Below are positions 7,909 through 10,826 of a stretch of 10,826 nt of DNA, one piece after another; positions within the stretch are counted from its first letter, which is position 1; each line of letters starts with the position of its first letter. Source of the stretch: Desulfobacteraceae bacterium (GTDB taxonomy: Bacteria; Desulfobacterota; DSM-4660; Desulfatiglandales; HGW-15); NCBI GenBank assembly GCA_003819975.1, contig RPPU01000096.1, positions 1 to 10,826 on the forward strand. Direction: 5' to 3'. Position numbers and translations under genes: made by a program. Under the pieces are notes generated by a model. The model saw nothing but the letters and a program-made list of their open reading frames with translations, was not told the origin of the DNA and made no database searches.

Positions 7909-9639
7909 ATGCCTAAGATTGATACTACGGTAAGAGAATTAGTTGATATGATTAAGCGGGGTGAATTGCGGTTGCCTGAAATGCAGAGACGCTATGTTTG
8001 GCCGGCAACAAGGGTCCGTGATCTGCTTGACTCTCTGTATAGAGGATATCCCAGTGGGGCAATTCTGATTTGGGAGACGGATATTTCAAATCCTATTCGT
8101 GATCTTCCTGTTCATCAAGATGAGAATATTTTTGCTACACAAAAACTTCTTCTTGATGGACAGCAAAGGCTAACGTCTCTTTATGCTGTTATCAGCGGGG
8201 ATCCCATAAAAGTCCGTAACAGGAAGAAGCCAATAGAAATTTTATTTAATCTCGATCATCCGGATATCTCTCCTGATGAATTTACTGAAATAGAAGATGA
8301 TATGGACTCCCCTACATTAACAGATGATGAATTAGAGGAGGAAGATGAAAATGGAGATGAATTTGACATACAACATCGCTTGAGCAAAAGGACCTTTGTC
8401 GTTTACTCTAAGCAACTTGCAGCAAACCCAAAATGGATTAAAGTAACCGATGTTTTTAAGGGACTCAATGAATGGACAATTTTAAAACCCTTGAAGCTCC
8501 AACCGGATGATTCACAATATGAAAAATACAGTCAACGAATTCAAAAACTTAGAAAAATAACAGACTATCCATATGTAATGCAAGTGCTGCCTCGTGATTT
8601 AAATTATATAGAGGTGGCGGAAATCTTTGTTCGGGTTAATTCTCTTGGGGTCAAATTGCGTGGTTCCGACCTTGCTATGGCGCAAGTTACTGCACGTTGG
8701 CAGAATTCTCTTAAGCTGTTTGAAGAATTTGCCGACGAGATGGATCAAAATACATTGTTTACTCTCGATATAGGTTTATTGATACGCGCTATCGTTGTCT
8801 ACGCTACTAAACAATGCCGTTTTCGGACAGTTCAAAATATTCCGGTACCTCGACTTAAAGAAGCTTGGGAATTCTCCAAACAGGGAATTCAATATGCGAT
8901 AAATTTTCTTAAAACAAATGTTGGCATTGAAGATGAATCGTTATTGAGTAGCCCGTTTATTATTTTGATATTGGCAGTATATGGGTCTAATAAGAAATTT
9001 AAACTTTCAACCGAAGAGGAAAAAATTTTAAGGCAATGGACGCTCTTGGCAAATGTTAAAGGCCGGTATAGTCGAGGTTCAACTGAATCATTTCTTGATC
9101 AAGATCTTTCTCATGTTTTTAAAAACGAGCCCATTAATTCCCTAATAACCGTCTTGGAACAGCAAGTTGGGCGTCTCTCCGTTTCTTCTGAGGATATGGA
9201 AAATCGCGGAGCGAGAAGCCCATTATTTGCATCGTCCTATTTAGCCCTGAAAGCATTAGGCGCTAAGGATTGGTTTTCTGGTCTTGGACTTTCTTTAACG
9301 CATCAAGGCAAATTGCATTATATTGAACATCATCACATCTTTCCCAAATCTTTACTTGCCCATTATGGATACGAAAAAGGACATATTAATGAAATTGCAA
9401 ATCTTGCTTTTATTAGCGGGAAGGCTAATAGAAAAATTCAGAATAAAGAACCTAAAGATTATCTTCAAGGTATTGTGGATGATTTTAGAAAAGAGGCCCT
9501 TTTACTTCATGCTATTCCTGATGATCCAACTCTTTGGCAAATTCAAAACTATCCGCTATTTTTGCAATGGCGCCGGAAGAGACTTTGCGAAATAATAAAT
9601 AATTTTATACAAACAACGCCGAATTCGGCACATCATTAA
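7909..9639 (+). CDS. GmrSD-like single-chain enzyme: DUF262 + DUF1524-type HNH (putative type IV restriction)
   Basis: GmrSD-family enzymes use an NTP-hydrolysing DUF262 domain and an HNH nuclease domain to cut phage DNA carrying modified bases. Here both are on one 576-residue chain. The DUF262 hallmarks are RLPEMQRRYVW (21-31), LLDGQQRLTSL (81-91, the DGQQR motif) and IFVRVNSLGVKL (239-250). The HNH part near the C-terminus has EHHHIFPKS (473-481), then NEIANLAFIS and NRKI.NKEP (494-515), which supply the His and Asn residues of the DUF1524 motif. Residues 123-153 form a very acidic, low-complexity insert. AAGGGG at 7897-7902 precedes ATG 7909 by 6 bases. The 60-base gap after hsdR has no clear terminator, so it may be read through from the hsd operon or have its own promoter. 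The gene is AT-rich. The modification specificity cannot be predicted, and an anti-phage role is inferred from the family and context. Confidence 0.88.
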   Translation: MPKIDTTVRELVDMIKRGELRLPEMQRRYVWPATRVRDLLDSLYRGYPSGAILIWETDISNPIRDLPVHQDENIFATQKLLLDGQQRLTSLYAVISGDPIKVRNRKKPIEILFNLDHPDISPDEFTEIEDDMDSPTLTDDELEEEDENGDEFDIQHRLSKRTFVVYSKQLAANPKWIKVTDVFKGLNEWTILKPLKLQPDDSQYEKYSQRIQKLRKITDYPYVMQVLPRDLNYIEVAEIFVRVNSLGVKLRGSDLAMAQVTARWQNSLKLFEEFADEMDQNTLFTLDIGLLIRAIVVYATKQCRFRTVQNIPVPRLKEAWEFSKQGIQYAINFLKTNVGIEDESLLSSPFIILILAVYGSNKKFKLSTEEEKILRQWTLLANVKGRYSRGSTESFLDQDLSHVFKNEPINSLITVLEQQVGRLSVSSEDMENRGARSPLFASSYLALKALGAKDWFSGLGLSLTHQGKLHYIEHHHIFPKSLLAHYGYEKGHINEIANLAFISGKANRKIQNKEPKDYLQGIVDDFRKEALLLHAIPDDPTLWQIQNYPLFLQWRRKRLCEIINNFIQTTPNSAHH

Positions 9640-9652
9640 GTTGTTAAGTTGT
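9637..9652 (+). repeat. 8-bp tandem duplication TAAGTTGT across the DUF262 gene stop
   Basis: TAAGTTGT occurs twice without a gap (9637-9644, 9645-9652), and the first TAA is the stop codon of the preceding gene. It looks like a slippage product or a small insertion/excision scar. A 12-bp palindrome GCCGAATTCGGC (9618-9629) lies just upstream in the last codons. Confidence 0.6.
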
Positions 9653-9671
9653 CAGAAGAAAAAAATATCCG

Positions 9672-9800
9672 GTGTTTAGGAATGAAGTTGGAATTGATAT
9701 TAATCCAATTTGCGAAGATTACATCATCAACTATGACATCGAATGCCGTATGAGCAAGGAATTAGAGATCGCGGTGTCTGCGGAGGTTGATACGCTATGA
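9672..9800 (+). CDS. Short open frame coupled to the downstream nuclease-like gene
   Basis: A frame open from 9648 ends in TGA 9798-9800, giving an ATGA overlap with the start of the next gene (ATG 9797). The best start is GTG 9672 (42 residues, beginning VFRNEVGIDINP). ATG 9750 would leave only 16 residues. The sequence (CEDYIINYDIECRMSKELEI) looks protein-like and is not low-complexity, but I do not recognise it. No strong ribosome binding site precedes GTG 9672. It may be a short leader peptide, a small partner protein, or the 3' relic of a larger gene whose front was deleted. Confidence 0.35.
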   Translation: MFRNEVGIDINPICEDYIINYDIECRMSKELEIAVSAEVDTL

Positions 9801-10558
9801 AACTCTATTTTGATAAAGAACCGATCAACTCTATTGCAGAAGCAATCCCGATGTATGGCAAAAAAGAATTTCAATCGTCTACCCGCTCAACCGTGCCTTT
9901 ATTGTCATGGCTGAAGCATGAGCAGCCTATGGTGAATTCATTGCTGCAAAACTTGGGCATGCCCGCAGACTGCAACCTGCATCTTGAATACAAGGTGAAA
10001 CCTCCGAAAGGGAAAGGCAATGCATCGCATACCGACCTGATGGTTATATCAGGTAAATCCTCGCTCGCCATTGAGGCCAAATGGACCGAGCCACGATATC
10101 CAACAATCCAGGAGTGGTTAAAGAAAGGGCCGAACCCGGACAATCGGCGTGACGTGCTAAACGGCTGGCTGGAATGCCTCAGAAAACATTCCCAACGTCC
10201 TCTTAATGACAGCGATTTCTCTGACATCGTTTATCAGATGATGCACCGGGCGGCTTCAGCCTGTCAGGCTGGGAGTAGGCCCAAATTGGCTTATTTATTG
10301 TTCAAACCTTCAAGTGATCCCGACACTGCGGATATAAAAGTAATCCATGATGACCTTGCGCGCTTACATTCTTTGCTGGGCAATCCTAAGGACTTTCCGT
10401 TTTATTTAGTTGAGGTGCATATGACCCCGACGGCTGCATTCGATGAGATCAAGGTATTTTCAAAAGGCAATCAAAAGACGGCCGAGGCGGTGCGAGATGC
10501 GTTGAATAGAGAACCACTCTTTAACTTTTCCAAATATGAATTGCACAACATTAATTGA
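9797..10558 (+). CDS. PD-(D/E)xK nuclease-like protein of unknown role
   Basis: The 253-residue protein is not one I can name. Residues 64-95 carry a likely PD-(D/E)xK core: E64 in LEYKV, then ASHTDLMV with D80, then SLAIEAKWTEP with E93 and K95. The D...ExK spacing across two hydrophobic strands is typical of restriction-type nucleases. The rest is mainly helical (about 100-175), then a strand-rich stretch with YLLFKPS and FYLVEVHMTP, and a helical C-terminus. No DNA-reading or ATPase domain is visible, and there is no signal peptide or membrane segment. GGAGG at 9782-9786 lies 10 bases before ATG 9797, and the start overlaps the stop of a short upstream frame (ATGA). Its position after a type I operon and a GmrSD-like gene suggests a defence role, which is inference only. 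It could also be a repair or mobile-element nuclease. Confidence 0.6.
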   Translation: MKLYFDKEPINSIAEAIPMYGKKEFQSSTRSTVPLLSWLKHEQPMVNSLLQNLGMPADCNLHLEYKVKPPKGKGNASHTDLMVISGKSSLAIEAKWTEPRYPTIQEWLKKGPNPDNRRDVLNGWLECLRKHSQRPLNDSDFSDIVYQMMHRAASACQAGSRPKLAYLLFKPSSDPDTADIKVIHDDLARLHSLLGNPKDFPFYLVEVHMTPTAAFDEIKVFSKGNQKTAEAVRDALNREPLFNFSKYELHNIN

Positions 10559-10713
10559 GAAACACAGGAAGCGTCCATAAAATCAAAAAACTATTAAGGC
10601 CTAAAGAGGAATTTATCGATTTTTTTCCATCGGTAACTCATGAAGCATTTTCCCGCTTGGCTCGAACGATCTCTGGATTCCGGTTGCGTCATAAAGGAAT
10701 GGCGGAAAATTAA
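10555..10713 (+). CDS. Possible small ORF with TTG start overlapping the upstream stop
   Basis: A 52-residue frame starts at TTG 10555, which overlaps the TGA of the nuclease-like gene (TTGA), and ends at TAA 10711-10713. It contains KIKKLLRPKEEFIDFFPSV, which looks like a real protein N-terminus, but the reading frame closes early and no Shine-Dalgarno sequence precedes it. A rival frame (ATG 10640 to TAA 10786, 48 residues, Cys-rich centre) overlaps it, so neither is firm. It may be a gene fragment. Confidence 0.25.
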   Translation: MRNTGSVHKIKKLLRPKEEFIDFFPSVTHEAFSRLARTISGFRLRHKGMAEN

Positions 10714-10714
10714 A

Positions 10715-10735
10715 GCCGGGTGCTGCTGTCCCGGC
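10715..10735. terminator. GC-rich hairpin, possible terminator
   Basis: GCCGGG (10715-10720) pairs with CCCGGC (10730-10735) around a 9-base TGCTGCTGT loop. There is no T-run after it on the + strand. Read on the - strand it is followed by TTTAATTTTCC, which is moderately T-rich. It may end transcription weakly at the island edge, or may be only a structured spacer. Confidence 0.3.
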
Positions 10736-10803
10736 CAAAGATTAATCGTTTATCGGTTCAGCGCGTATTCATTACTAAATAGATAAAAAACAGGAAGTTT
10801 GAT

Positions 10804-10809
10804 AGGAGG
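10804..10809 (+). promoter_or_regulatory. Strong ribosome binding site AGGAGG for the gene at the right edge
   Basis: A perfect AGGAGG lies 8 bases before ATG 10818. This supports a real gene start at the window edge. Apart from the hairpin and the doubtful small ORF, I see nothing clear in 10559-10803. Confidence 0.65.
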
Positions 10810-10817
10810 CAGGATAA

Positions 10818-10826
10818 ATGACGGAA
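10818..10826 (+). CDS. First codons of a gene leaving the window
   Basis: ATG ACG GAA (Met-Thr-Glu) follows a consensus ribosome binding site and runs off the right edge. Identity cannot be judged from three codons. Confidence 0.5.

Noticed and set aside
10559..10803. tRNA or integration site near the hairpin
   Set aside because: I found no cloverleaf, T-loop sequence or CCA end around the GCCGGG/CCCGGC stem.

Overview
This window is a bacterial defence island built around a complete type I restriction-modification operon (hsdM-hsdS-X-hsdR), followed by a single-chain GmrSD-like (DUF262 + HNH) enzyme and a PD-(D/E)xK nuclease-like protein. Starts are ATG or TTG with good Shine-Dalgarno sequences, and all recognisable genes are on the + strand. 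No marker gene fixes the taxon. The mid-GC bacterial gene style and the ORF6N relative point to a Gram-negative or uncultured lineage, but that is a guess.

Layout. Positions 3-125 hold the C-terminal tail of a gene entering from the left, in the style of a TPR-repeat protein. Positions 173-616 are a 5'-truncated ORF6N-domain gene. It has lost its N-terminal part and carries a 27-bp near-perfect palindrome inside its reading frame. Positions 617-817 are non-coding and AT-rich, with a 12-bp palindrome and three 17-bp tandem repeats, and end in the strong ribosome binding site of hsdM. The operon then runs hsdM (818-2386), hsdS (2376-3632, overlapping hsdM by 11 bases), an unnamed gene (3647-4690) and hsdR (4702-7848). 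DUF262/HNH follows at 7909-9639. A short open frame (9672-9800) is then coupled by an ATGA overlap to the PD-(D/E)xK gene (9797-10558). The last 260 bases hold a possible small ORF, a GC hairpin and the first three codons of a new gene (10818 on).

How it works together. HsdM, HsdS and HsdR together make an adenine methyltransferase and an ATP-driven restriction motor with all key motifs intact. The most interesting gene is the one between hsdS and hsdR. It encodes a 347-residue protein with an RNAFSH motif (Rx4H) at the start of a helix, the signature of HEPN ribonucleases. It occupies the same slot as prrC in the Escherichia coli prr locus (hsdM-hsdS-prrC-hsdR), where PrrC is a suicidal tRNA-Lys anticodon nuclease held silent by the restriction complex. 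Unlike PrrC it has no visible ATPase motifs, and it ends in an unrecognised beta-rich domain. By inference it is an ATPase-less HEPN effector guarded by a type I system, as a second line of defence if restriction is inhibited. The downstream GmrSD-like enzyme may restrict phages with modified DNA, which type I enzymes often miss, so the island appears layered. The hsdS variable parts, the HEPN gene and the DUF262 gene look more AT-rich than hsdM and hsdR, which suggests mosaic assembly by horizontal transfer.
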